Origin: Polynucleobacter meluiroseus
Lineage (GTDB): Bacteria > Pseudomonadota > Gammaproteobacteria > Burkholderiales > Burkholderiaceae
Assembly (NCBI GenBank): GCA_945878885.1
Contig: CAMCUP010000003.1
Location: 1 to 64,000 of the forward strand
DNA length: 64,000 bases
Reading direction: 5' to 3'
The notes under the pieces are model-generated. The model was given only the letters and a program-made list of their open reading frames with translations, did no database searches and was not told the DNA's origin. Positions 26,129 to 34,366 of this stretch are shown piece after piece. Each line of letters begins with the position of its first letter. Position 1 is the first letter of the stretch. Both the position numbers and the translations under genes were made by a program.

Positions 26129-26638
26129 GTGGCTGAGCGTAATTTAAATTATCAAGATTTGATGGAGATCATTCGCTTAGTTGAAGATTCACCGCAATTT
26201 TCTGAGTTTAGTCTGCAGTACGGTGACATTAAAATCGATTTGCGGAAAAATTCGGCTACCTCACAGCCTCGTTCTTTTCAACGATCTGGCAACGTAGAGC
26301 AGGCTCCTGTTCCCGTACAAAGTAATAAAGTTAGTGATCAAGTAAGTACGCCACAAAAGCCCGTTAGCAAAAAAATGATGGTAGCTCCTGCCGGTATGGT
26401 GGGTATTAAGGCGCCGATGGTTGGTAGTTTTTACCGTTGTCCTGAACCCGGAGCCCCGCCGTTTATTGAGATTGGTGCCGCAGTCGGAATAGATTCAGTG
26501 GTGTGCATTATTGAGGTGATGAAGTTGATGAATTCATTACCCGCAGGGGTTGATGGCGTAGTAAGCGAAATCTTGGTTGCGGACGGCGAGCCAGTGGAAT
26601 ATGGACAAATATTGATTTTAATTAAGCCTAATGCATAA
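26129..26638 (+). CDS. Biotin carboxyl carrier protein (AccB-like)
   Basis: About 169 residues, GTG start at 26129 six bases after AAAGGAG (an in-frame GTG at 26126 is also possible). The first ~45 residues (LNYQDLMEIIRLVEDSPQFSEFSL) resemble the AccB N-terminal region, then a Pro/Gln/Ser-rich linker, then a biotinyl domain from ~90 with VGIKAPMVGSFYR and the biotin lysine in EVMKLMNSL. It ferries carboxybiotin between the biotin carboxylase encoded next and the carboxyltransferase before it. It overlaps the next gene by 8 bases. The housekeeping acetyl-CoA carboxylase carrier is presumably encoded elsewhere. Confidence 0.9.
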   Translation: MAERNLNYQDLMEIIRLVEDSPQFSEFSLQYGDIKIDLRKNSATSQPRSFQRSGNVEQAPVPVQSNKVSDQVSTPQKPVSKKMMVAPAGMVGIKAPMVGSFYRCPEPGAPPFIEIGAAVGIDSVVCIIEVMKLMNSLPAGVDGVVSEILVADGEPVEYGQILILIKPNA

Positions 26639-27998
26639 AGCAAAACCCATTAAAAAAATATTAATCGCTAATCGCGGTGAAATTGCCGTCCGTATTATTC
26701 GTGCATGCCAAGAGCTGGGCATTGAAACAGTACAGGTTTATTCGGAGGCTGATAGTCAATCTCTTCCAGTTTTTATGGCAGATAAATCGATGTGCATAGG
26801 CCCTGCGCGCGCTAGTGAAAGTTACTTAAACGTTGAAAAAATTCTAACTGCAGCCTATCTCTTTCGCGTTGATGCAATTCATCCTGGCTATGGGTTTTTA
26901 TCTGAAAATGCCGATTTTGCTGAGCGTTGTGAGAGCGAGGGCTATATTTTTATTGGCCCTAACCCAACTTCAATTCGAATGATGGGGGATAAGGCTACTG
27001 CTATCCGCCTTGCAAAAGAGGCGGGCATTCCGACGACCCCAGGTTCAAATGGTATTTTGCAAGATTCTAAAGAGGCTACAAGTATTGCAGAAAAAATTGG
27101 CTACCCGGTTTTATTGAAGGCAAGTGCAGGTGGTGGGGGAAGAGGTATGCGCATTGTCAATAATGCTGAGCAAGTCGAAGCAGCCTATATTGAGGCATCA
27201 CAGGAAGCAAAGTCCGCTTTTGGTGATGGCTCACTGTACATGGAAAAATTTCTTACGGGTATTCGGCATATAGAGGTGCAGGTGTTGGGTGACGGTGAAA
27301 ATATTTTGCATCTTGGTGAGCGAGATTGTTCCTTGCAACGTCGCAATCAAAAATTGGTAGAAGAAAGCCCCTCTCCGGTATTAAGTGAGAAATTGCGCGC
27401 TGATATTGGCAATGCAGCAATTCAGCTGTGTAAGCATGTTAACTACCGTAGCGCGGGTACAATTGAGTGCATGCTAGACCCCGTATCTCAGCAATTTTAT
27501 TTTATGGAGATGAATACCCGTATTCAGGTTGAGCACCCAGTTACTGAAATGGTAACGGGGATTGATTTAGTAAAAGCCCAAATACTGATAGCTGCTGGCG
27601 AGGGCCTTAGTTTGCAGCAAAAGGATATCCGTTTAACTGGACATGCAATTGAATGCCGCATTAATGCCGAAAGCGCTTCGAATGATTTTCGACCCAATCC
27701 TGGCAGGGTAAACGAGTATTTTGCACCCGGGGGTTTTGGGATCAGAATGGATAGCCATTTATTTTCGGGATATGTGATTCCCCCATTTTATGATTCCTTA
27801 CTTGGCAAGGTGATTTGCTGGGGTCGTGATCGGGCAGAGGCAATTGCACGGATGCAACGGGCTTTATTAGAAATGCAAGTTGAGGGAGTGGAGACAACTC
27901 GTGAATTTCAACGAAAACTGATTAGCTCTCCTGAATTTATGGCAGGTGATGTGCACACTCGTTTTGTTGAAACTAGTTTTTTAAATCGGATGGAATGA
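26631..27998 (+). CDS. Biotin carboxylase (AccC-like)
   Basis: 455 residues, ATP-grasp enzyme that carboxylates biotin with bicarbonate and ATP. Motifs in order: KILIANRGEIAVRIIRACQELGI, HPGYGFLSENADFA, the glycine-rich loop KASAGGGGRGMRIV, ERDCSLQRRNQKLVEE, YFMEMNTRIQVEHPVTEMV and the C-terminal HAIECRINAE. All catalytic segments look intact and the length is normal. With the carrier and carboxyltransferase it makes a three-subunit carboxylase of unknown acceptor. Confidence 0.92.
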   Translation: MHKAKPIKKILIANRGEIAVRIIRACQELGIETVQVYSEADSQSLPVFMADKSMCIGPARASESYLNVEKILTAAYLFRVDAIHPGYGFLSENADFAERCESEGYIFIGPNPTSIRMMGDKATAIRLAKEAGIPTTPGSNGILQDSKEATSIAEKIGYPVLLKASAGGGGRGMRIVNNAEQVEAAYIEASQEAKSAFGDGSLYMEKFLTGIRHIEVQVLGDGENILHLGERDCSLQRRNQKLVEESPSPVLSEKLRADIGNAAIQLCKHVNYRSAGTIECMLDPVSQQFYFMEMNTRIQVEHPVTEMVTGIDLVKAQILIAAGEGLSLQQKDIRLTGHAIECRINAESASNDFRPNPGRVNEYFAPGGFGIRMDSHLFSGYVIPPFYDSLLGKVICWGRDRAEAIARMQRALLEMQVEGVETTREFQRKLISSPEFMAGDVHTRFVETSFLNRME

Positions 27999-27999
27999 A

Positions 28000-28812
28000 T
28001 TGCTAAGCTCCTTATTTAATTCCAGCAGTCAAAAATTTAGCCCAGGCATTAAAGCTGCGTTGCTTAATGTGCTTGCTTTGGCAGTATTTTTGCTTTTATG
28101 GCAAATGCTCGCAATGTGGGTGGCCTCACCCTTTTTTCCGCCAGTAGACGGAGTATTTAAAGCATTTAAAAATCTTCTTGTAAAAGGTGATACCCAAGGC
28201 ATCTCACTCGGAACCCATGCATGGGCGAGTTTATATCGTGTTTTATTGGGTTTTAATTTGGGTGTTTTTTTGGGGGTACCACTTGGATTGTTGATGGGTC
28301 TAAATAAAAGTCTATATAACTCAACGCGCTCGGTCATGGAGCCTTTCCGATTTATTCCACCTATTGCATGGATACCATTAGCAATTATTTTGTTTGCTGG
28401 CGATACACGCTTTGCATTTTTAATTTTTCTAGGAGCATTTTTCCCAGTTTATACATCAACATTAGTTGGTGTGCAGCGAGTGGAACCTTTGCATAAGAAG
28501 GTAGTAGCCGTATATGGCGCATCTAAGTTTTATACCTTAATGCATGTTGTAGTGCCAACCGTATTGCCAGATATTCTGGGTGGCATGCGAGTTGCAATGG
28601 GCGCCGCTTGGCTGACCATCGTAGCAGCTGAATTAGCTGGCGGAATTAATGAAGGCTTGGGACGCATGATGTTGAACTACGCCGAATTGCTGAAGATACC
28701 GGAAATTATTGTTGGCATGATTGTGATTGGTGCAATTGGCTTTGTTTTAAATGAATTACTGTTAATGGCTGAGCGTTATTTATTTAAGTGGAGATGGCAG
28801 GTTACCCTTTAA
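28000..28812 (+). CDS. ABC transporter permease, nitrate/sulfonate/taurine type (second system)
   Basis: 270 residues, TTG start directly after the biotin carboxylase stop. About six hydrophobic segments; the cytoplasmic coupling loop reads VVAVYGASKFYTLMHVVVPTVLPDI, and AWLTIVAAELAGGINEGLGRMM is typical of SsuC/TauC permeases. It forms the channel of the importer that lies in the middle of the carboxylase/BKACE cluster. The lack of a gap from the carboxylase gene suggests one transcript. Confidence 0.86.
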   Translation: MLSSLFNSSSQKFSPGIKAALLNVLALAVFLLLWQMLAMWVASPFFPPVDGVFKAFKNLLVKGDTQGISLGTHAWASLYRVLLGFNLGVFLGVPLGLLMGLNKSLYNSTRSVMEPFRFIPPIAWIPLAIILFAGDTRFAFLIFLGAFFPVYTSTLVGVQRVEPLHKKVVAVYGASKFYTLMHVVVPTVLPDILGGMRVAMGAAWLTIVAAELAGGINEGLGRMMLNYAELLKIPEIIVGMIVIGAIGFVLNELLLMAERYLFKWRWQVTL

Positions 28813-28830
28813 GGGCTTATCACGCTAACT

Positions 28831-29574
28831 ATGACAAATTTAAATCCCAAACTTCAAGTCGGCATCTCTCACCAATATGGCAATTTGGTCGTGCATGGTG
28901 ATATTCAATTTGCCGTTAAGGAAAATGAATTTTTGTGTATTTGCGGACCCAGTGGCTGCGGCAAGACAACCTTACTCGATATTCTTAGTGGTTTATTAAA
29001 GCCATCAAAAGGTGATGTATTGCTTGATGGAGAGATGGTCAATCCAAAAAAACATAGTATTTCTTTTGTTTTTCAAGAACCATCCACCTTGCCATGGCTA
29101 ACCGTCTGGGAAAATATTGCTACAGGCTTAAAAATTAAAAAATTAAAGAAAGCCGAAATAAAACAAAAAGTAGAAGAAGTGATTCGCATTGTTGGACTTG
29201 GTGGATTCGAGGATTTTTATCCGCATCAAATTTCTGGTGGTATGAAGCAGCGAGTTTCTATTGCCAGAGCCTTTGCAACGAATGCTGATTTAATCCTCAT
29301 GGATGAGCCATTTGTAAGCCTTGACCAGCCGACACGAGAAAGAATGCAGCAAGAAGTATTGGATATCTGGAAAAATCTGAAACGGACAATTGTTTTTGTC
29401 ACACACAATTTAGAGGAGGCGGTTTTCTTAGGCGATCGCGTGATTATTCTTTCAGAAAAGCCTACTTCAATTAAGGCTGATTTACCAATAGACTTACCTC
29501 GACCCCGAGACCCATTGAGCATTGAATTTACAGAATTAAGAGCTAGGTGTTTCTCTTTTTTGCATCAAAAGTAG
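28831..29574 (+). CDS. ABC transporter ATP-binding protein, nitrate/sulfonate/taurine type (second system)
   Basis: 247 residues. Walker A GPSGCGKTTL, Q-loop FQEPSTLPWL, signature ISGGMKQRVSIARA, Walker B LILMDEPFVSLD and VTHNLEEAV are intact. It drives the preceding permease and uses the binding protein encoded next. Confidence 0.9.
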   Translation: MTNLNPKLQVGISHQYGNLVVHGDIQFAVKENEFLCICGPSGCGKTTLLDILSGLLKPSKGDVLLDGEMVNPKKHSISFVFQEPSTLPWLTVWENIATGLKIKKLKKAEIKQKVEEVIRIVGLGGFEDFYPHQISGGMKQRVSIARAFATNADLILMDEPFVSLDQPTRERMQQEVLDIWKNLKRTIVFVTHNLEEAVFLGDRVIILSEKPTSIKADLPIDLPRPRDPLSIEFTELRARCFSFLHQK

Positions 29575-29631
29575 AAGTAGATAAACGCAGTTTAGGTAGT
29601 TAAAAATCACTTTTTAAACAGGAGATTAGTA

Positions 29632-30636
29632 ATGAATAATACCAATAAAAATCGCAGAAAAATTTTAGGTATGGGTGCTGCAGCATCGCTAGGCTCAATG
29701 CTGCCGATGGGTACGCCATTGTTTGCGCAAAGTAAAAAAACAGTCATTAGGCTAGCCGATCAGGCTGGCGCTGAGGTCGATTATGCGGCTATTTGGGTGG
29801 CTGAAAATCAAGGGTATTACGAGCAAGAGGGTATTCAGATCGATCGGCGCACCTATCCCAATGGTCCTGCATCACTGCTCGATTTAAATAAAAACTTAGA
29901 TGCTGTGATGTGTGGTTTGGCGCCAATCATGCAATATGCCGCTGGCGGCGGTCAATTTTCAATGTTATGTTCCGTTACTAAATACAATGCCCCTTTAGTA
30001 GGACGTAAGCAATTTAAATCATATGCTGATTTAAATGGAAAAAAAGTTGGTACCCCTGGGCTTGGCACCATTCATGATGCGATTTTATTTTACGTAGAGA
30101 AAACCCAAAATCTTAAATTTCAAAAGGTACCGGGTCGCGTTGGTGATATTGCTGCCATGCTTGATCGTGGTGAAGTTGATGCATTTATCGCTTGGGAGCC
30201 AGCTTCAGCCTTAGCAGTTTCCAAGGCAAAAGATACTCATTACATCGTTCAGTTGCCGCCAATACCAAATGCTGAAAGCTTAGATTTGGTATTCCATCCA
30301 ACCTTTATTAAAGATAATCCTGATGCAGTAGTGCGGTTTTTAAAGGCTACTTTAAGGGGGATGAATTTTATTAAAACTAGACCAAAGGATGACGTTGCTG
30401 AAATTGTTGCAAAAAAAATGAATGATCCAACGGCTAAACCTGTTGCCTTAATGGCACTTAATTCAGTTTTACTCACTGATCCGCGCCTAGACATGCCTTC
30501 AACAAGATTAATTCTGAAAACGATTTCTGAGCAAGGAAAAATCGATCCCGCATTAGTAGTTAATACGGATGCTTGGGTTGGTAAATATTTGGATTATTCC
30601 TTTTTGGACAAAGCTGAAAAATCGCTGAAGGGCTAG
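29632..30636 (+). CDS. ABC transporter substrate-binding protein, nitrate/sulfonate/taurine type (second system)
   Basis: 334 residues. Tat-type leader with NRRKILGMGAAASLGSM and cleavage after LFAQ. The mature protein (VIRLADQAGAEVDYAAIWVA, the EQEGIQIDRRTYPNG lobe, GKKVGTPGLGTIHDA and a MLDRGEVDAFIAWEP ligand loop) is SsuA/NMT1-like. The order permease-ATPase-receptor matches the first such system at 15653-18279, but the two receptors differ clearly, so they are not a recent duplication. Shine-Dalgarno CAGGAG precedes the ATG. Confidence 0.87.
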   Translation: MNNTNKNRRKILGMGAAASLGSMLPMGTPLFAQSKKTVIRLADQAGAEVDYAAIWVAENQGYYEQEGIQIDRRTYPNGPASLLDLNKNLDAVMCGLAPIMQYAAGGGQFSMLCSVTKYNAPLVGRKQFKSYADLNGKKVGTPGLGTIHDAILFYVEKTQNLKFQKVPGRVGDIAAMLDRGEVDAFIAWEPASALAVSKAKDTHYIVQLPPIPNAESLDLVFHPTFIKDNPDAVVRFLKATLRGMNFIKTRPKDDVAEIVAKKMNDPTAKPVALMALNSVLLTDPRLDMPSTRLILKTISEQGKIDPALVVNTDAWVGKYLDYSFLDKAEKSLKG

Positions 30637-30698
30637 CCTAGTTAAGGACATGACTATGAAGTATTTATTATTTATTTAAAATTAAGGGGTGTATCTCA

Positions 30699-31580
30699 AT
30701 GGCAAAAACCATCCTAACTTGTGCAGTAACTGGTGGCTTAACTAAGCCTGAGATGACCCCTTATTTGCCCATTACCCCTAAACAAATTGCTGATTCTTGT
30801 TTAGGGGCTGCTGATGCTGGTGCAGCAGCTGTTCATATTCATGTGCGCGATCCAATCTCAGGCAGTCAGTCGATGGATTTTGATTTATATGCAAAAGTAG
30901 TTGAATTAATACGCACGCAGAATAAAGAGCTCATTATTAACCTAACCACTGGGCCCGGTGGCCGGTTTATTCCTAGCGAAGATGATCCAAAGGTATTTGC
31001 TCCAGGAACGACTCTATGCCATCCACTGAAGCGGGTTGAGCATATCGCTAAACTGAAGCCCGACATTTGTTCTTTAGATTTTAATACGATGAATGGCGCC
31101 TCTGACATTGTAATTAATACGCCTCTTAATGTGCGCAAAATGGCTAAAGTAATTCGTGATGCTGGGGTACTTCCTGAGTTAGAAATTTTTGATACTGGTG
31201 ACTTAAATTTAGCTTTAGATTTAATTGCTGATGGTACGCTTGATGGGCCAGGATTATTTAGCTTTGTGCTGGGTGTTAAGTACGGCTTAAATGCTGACCC
31301 TGCCACGCTTTTATATCTTCGGGATCAATTGCCGGTTGGCGCTAGGTGGTCTGCTTTCGGCATTAGTCGCTTTGAATTTCCCATTGTGGCGCAAGCTTGG
31401 TTATTTGGTGGTCATACCCGAGTTGGACTCGAAGATAATATTTTTCTTAAAAAAGGCGTGCTTTGCCAAAGCAATGCTGAATTGGTCACAAAGGCTAAAC
31501 GTATTATTGAGGATTTGGGTGGTGAGCTTGCCTCTGCGAGCAATGCGCGTTCTATGCTAGGCCTTAAAGCAGCCTTTTAA
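30699..31580 (+). CDS. Beta-keto acid cleavage enzyme (BKACE, DUF849 family)
   Basis: 293 residues, TIM barrel. The zinc pair is in AAAVHIHVRDP (two His near residues 47 and 49), preceded by the family start LTCAVTGGLTKPEMTPYLPITP. INLTTGPGG and PELEIFDTGDL, with the Glu of the active site, also fit. BKACE enzymes condense a beta-keto acid with acetyl-CoA and split it to acetoacetate plus an acyl-CoA. The gene follows a carboxylase that could itself make a beta-keto acid. Shine-Dalgarno AAGGGGTG precedes the start. Confidence 0.9.
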   Translation: MAKTILTCAVTGGLTKPEMTPYLPITPKQIADSCLGAADAGAAAVHIHVRDPISGSQSMDFDLYAKVVELIRTQNKELIINLTTGPGGRFIPSEDDPKVFAPGTTLCHPLKRVEHIAKLKPDICSLDFNTMNGASDIVINTPLNVRKMAKVIRDAGVLPELEIFDTGDLNLALDLIADGTLDGPGLFSFVLGVKYGLNADPATLLYLRDQLPVGARWSAFGISRFEFPIVAQAWLFGGHTRVGLEDNIFLKKGVLCQSNAELVTKAKRIIEDLGGELASASNARSMLGLKAAF

Positions 31581-31705
31581 GGCTATAGACGGCCTAATTT
31601 TCTTAGTTTTTCTTTAAGCATTTTTTTAAATTATTTAAGGGAAAACGAGGATTGATTAAGAGTCTATTTTTGCTTTAAGGTGGGGCGTTAAGAAAAAGGA
31701 GTGTT

Positions 31706-32416
31706 ATGTTTCAGCCCCTCCACCCTCAGGCTTTATTAGATTCTTTGGCGCAGTTTGATACCCCCACCATTTGCAATGCACTTGAGTTAATCGATCCCAC
31801 TTACCGAAATCAAGGTTTTACTACTGAGCCATTACAGTGCATCTATCCTAATTTAGCGCCGATAGTTGGTTACGCGCGTACGGGCACTATGCGAGCAGTT
31901 CAGGGGCCGCGCGTTAGCGCAGAAGAGCAAAAAGTGATTCGTATTCATTGGTATAAGTATGTTGATGAGGGGCCAAAGCCTAGCATTATTGTCTTGCAGG
32001 ATCTGGATGGCACTCGCGCAGGAATTGGGGCTTTTTGGGGCGAAGTAAATACCCATGTGCATCGAGGGCTTGGCGCTAAAGGAGTAGTTACTAATGGCTC
32101 CATTCGGGATATTCCCATGAATGCGAGCAATTTCCAATTATTAGCTGGTAGCGTGATGCCTAGTCACGCCCATGTGCATATAGTTGGTATTGGTGTGCCT
32201 GTTACTGTGGCGGGAATGGCGGTGCAGCCTAATGATTTAATTCATGCTGATCAACATGGTGCAGTAGTGATTCCTTTTGCTGCGGCCGAAAAAATTAATG
32301 ATGCAGTAGAACTTATTGCGAAAAAAGAGGCTGTGATTATTGGTGCTGCAAAAGCCAGCAATTTTTCTTGGGAAATTTTACGCGATGCGATTAAAGAATC
32401 GGCTGATATTCATTGA
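31706..32416 (+). CDS. RraA/HMG-aldolase family protein
   Basis: 236 residues, RraA-like swivelling fold. It starts with DTPTICNALELIDPTYRNQGFT, then GAFWGEVNTHVHRGLGAKGVVTNGSIRDIP (GxxRD metal/substrate site) and LIHADQHGAVVIPFAAAEKI, where the usual D-x-D-G is DQHG. Catabolic members are class II pyruvate aldolases or oxaloacetate decarboxylases rather than RNase E inhibitors. Its place after the BKACE gene and before a Bug protein argues for a catabolic aldolase or lyase. Shine-Dalgarno AAAGGAG precedes the ATG. Confidence 0.85.
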   Translation: MFQPLHPQALLDSLAQFDTPTICNALELIDPTYRNQGFTTEPLQCIYPNLAPIVGYARTGTMRAVQGPRVSAEEQKVIRIHWYKYVDEGPKPSIIVLQDLDGTRAGIGAFWGEVNTHVHRGLGAKGVVTNGSIRDIPMNASNFQLLAGSVMPSHAHVHIVGIGVPVTVAGMAVQPNDLIHADQHGAVVIPFAAAEKINDAVELIAKKEAVIIGAAKASNFSWEILRDAIKESADIH

Positions 32417-32468
32417 GTGTTAGGAACTAGGGATTAATAGTAAAAGTAGAACTCATCTAAGGAAGAAA

Positions 32469-33461
32469 ATGAAATACAAACAAGTTACTTATTGCATGCG
32501 CCATTTTTGCGCTACTCTTTTGTTGTTATTGCTTGCGCAATTTGCTTATGCGCAAGCAAGCGACTGGCCAAATAAACAAGTTTCAATTGTGGTGCCGTTT
32601 CCACCGGGGGGTGCGCTTGACATTACCGCTCGCGAAATTGCTCTACGCTTAACCAATAAATATAAACAACCTTTTGTAGTTGAGAACCAGCCAGGCGCGG
32701 GTGGTTTAATTGGTTCACGTAACGTTGCTAAGGCTAAGCCCGATGGCTATACCTTGCTAGTGGCATCAACTGGTCAATTAGCAATTCATCCTGCAGTTTT
32801 TAAAAATTTGCAGTACAACCCCCTAACGGATTTAACACCTATCATTCAATTAACCTCAGCCCCATTTTTAGTGGCAGTAAATGCCGATTTTCCTGGTAAA
32901 AATGCCCGTGATTTAGTTGCCTATATTAAGAACAATCCGGGAAAGGCTAATTACTCTTCAACTGGAATTGGAACCCTAGTGCACTTATCGGGCGAAATGA
33001 TCAGCATTGAGGGCAATAGTGGCGCAACCCATGTACCATTTCAAGGCGGCCCACCATCGGTGGCTGCTATTGTAGGCAATGATGTACTTTATACCTCTAC
33101 TAATATTTCAAATCCTTTGCCTTTAATTAAGGCGGGTAAGCTTAAGGCAATTGCAACTACGGGCAGCAAAAGACCCTCAGAATTAGCTGATATTCCAACC
33201 ATGCAAGAAAGCGGTTTTCCGAATTTTGAAGTGACCGTTTGGGTAGGTTTATTTGGCCCTAAAAATTTACCCGCTAATTTAACCAATACGATCTATCAAG
33301 CCGTGAATGAGGCATTAACTGATCCTGTTTTAATTAAAAAATTAGCTTCAGTAGGAGATGAGCCAGCCTCAAAAAATCCTCAAGAATTTAGTCAATTTAT
33401 AGAAAAGGAAGCTAAGAAATATTTAGCAATTGCGAAAAAAGCCAATATTCAGGTAGATTAA
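32469..33461 (+). CDS. Bug-type substrate-binding protein, copy 2
   Basis: 330 residues. Sec leader (hydrophobic ~14-27, cleavage after AYAQA). The mature start WPNKQVSIVVPFPPGGALDI, ENQPGAGGLIGSRNVAKAKPDGYTLL and VPFQGGPPSVAAIVGNDV are Bug motifs; the second position of the ligand pocket has Asp (GGALDIT), common in this family. It ends the long carboxylase/BKACE cluster. No TctAB permease is present in the window, so it may feed a distant permease. Confidence 0.9.
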   Translation: MKYKQVTYCMRHFCATLLLLLLAQFAYAQASDWPNKQVSIVVPFPPGGALDITAREIALRLTNKYKQPFVVENQPGAGGLIGSRNVAKAKPDGYTLLVASTGQLAIHPAVFKNLQYNPLTDLTPIIQLTSAPFLVAVNADFPGKNARDLVAYIKNNPGKANYSSTGIGTLVHLSGEMISIEGNSGATHVPFQGGPPSVAAIVGNDVLYTSTNISNPLPLIKAGKLKAIATTGSKRPSELADIPTMQESGFPNFEVTVWVGLFGPKNLPANLTNTIYQAVNEALTDPVLIKKLASVGDEPASKNPQEFSQFIEKEAKKYLAIAKKANIQVD

Positions 33462-33553
33462 GGCTTTCATTTAAGGCTTGCTTAGCCACTTAAAAAAGGT
33501 AGCGGGTAAACATTTGGTTATAAATTATGTTAATGTTCTTAAGGAGCATAACA

Positions 33554-34336
33554 ATGAAGGCAACAATGATTCTAAGTTCAACTAAGCTGGTGAATACCAA
33601 ATCTACTTTTTTTGCTGGTTTAGCCTTGGCTATGCTCTCGAGCACCTGTTTTGCGTACGGCGCTGCCCACTGGGGTTATGAAGGTAAGGTAGGGCCAAGT
33701 AATTGGGGGTCTCTTGAGAAAGAGTTTGCAACTTGCAAAGTAGGGCAAATGCAGGCGCCTATTGACATACTAACAAAAGCGGCTGCACCAGCTAGCGCTC
33801 CAATTGCAGCCAAATATAAAGCATCGGCTGGCGAGATTATTAATAATGGCCACACTATACAAGTTGCCTTGCCAGATGAGGGCTCTGCAATTTTATCAGG
33901 CACGGACTACAAACTTTTACAGTTTCATTTTCATACCCCAGCAGAAGAAAAAGTTGATGGTAAAGGTTATCCTTTTAATGCCCATATGGTTCATAAAAGT
34001 GCCGATGGCAAGTTAGCTGTAATTGGTATTTTATTTAAAGAAGGTAATGAAAATAAAAGCTTAAAAGATATCTTCGCTAATATGCCATCAAAAGAAGGCA
34101 AAGTAGCGCTAAAAAGTAATTTTGATGCTAGCAGCATGTTGCCAAGTTCATTAGCTTATTACAGTTATGCCGGATCTTTAACAACGCCCCCCTGTAGCGA
34201 GGGAGTTAGCTTTTATATTCTTAAGGCGCCAGTTGAGCTATCGAAAAATCAATTAAATGCCTTTCAAAAGGTTTTTAAGATGAATGCCCGACCCTTACAG
34301 CCGCTGAATGGCCGCAAGATTACCCAAAGTAGTTAA
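33554..34336 (+). CDS. Alpha-type carbonic anhydrase, periplasmic
   Basis: 260 residues from ATG 33554, chosen because AAGGAG lies seven bases upstream; an in-frame ATG at 33527 has none. A signal peptide ends near CFAYGAAHWGYEG. Zinc histidines are in LLQFHFHTPAEE (two) and NAHMVHK (third), and the C-terminal SLTTPPCSEGV loop is intact. It interconverts CO2 and bicarbonate in the periplasm. It could supply bicarbonate for the nearby carboxylase, but it is separated from that cluster by about 90 bases and this link is only a guess. Confidence 0.93.
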   Translation: MKATMILSSTKLVNTKSTFFAGLALAMLSSTCFAYGAAHWGYEGKVGPSNWGSLEKEFATCKVGQMQAPIDILTKAAAPASAPIAAKYKASAGEIINNGHTIQVALPDEGSAILSGTDYKLLQFHFHTPAEEKVDGKGYPFNAHMVHKSADGKLAVIGILFKEGNENKSLKDIFANMPSKEGKVALKSNFDASSMLPSSLAYYSYAGSLTTPPCSEGVSFYILKAPVELSKNQLNAFQKVFKMNARPLQPLNGRKITQSS

Positions 34337-34366
34337 GTTCTTTTGTAATTTATACCTTGGGTATGC

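Noticed and set aside
31566..31610. Terminator after the BKACE gene
   Set aside because: The candidate stem (AGGC/GCCT) is only four or five pairs and lacks a clean T run.
33554..34336. Carbonic anhydrase as a component of the carboxylase cluster
   Set aside because: Bicarbonate supply would make sense, but the enzyme is periplasmic, has its own ribosome binding site and lies after a gap, so membership cannot be claimed.
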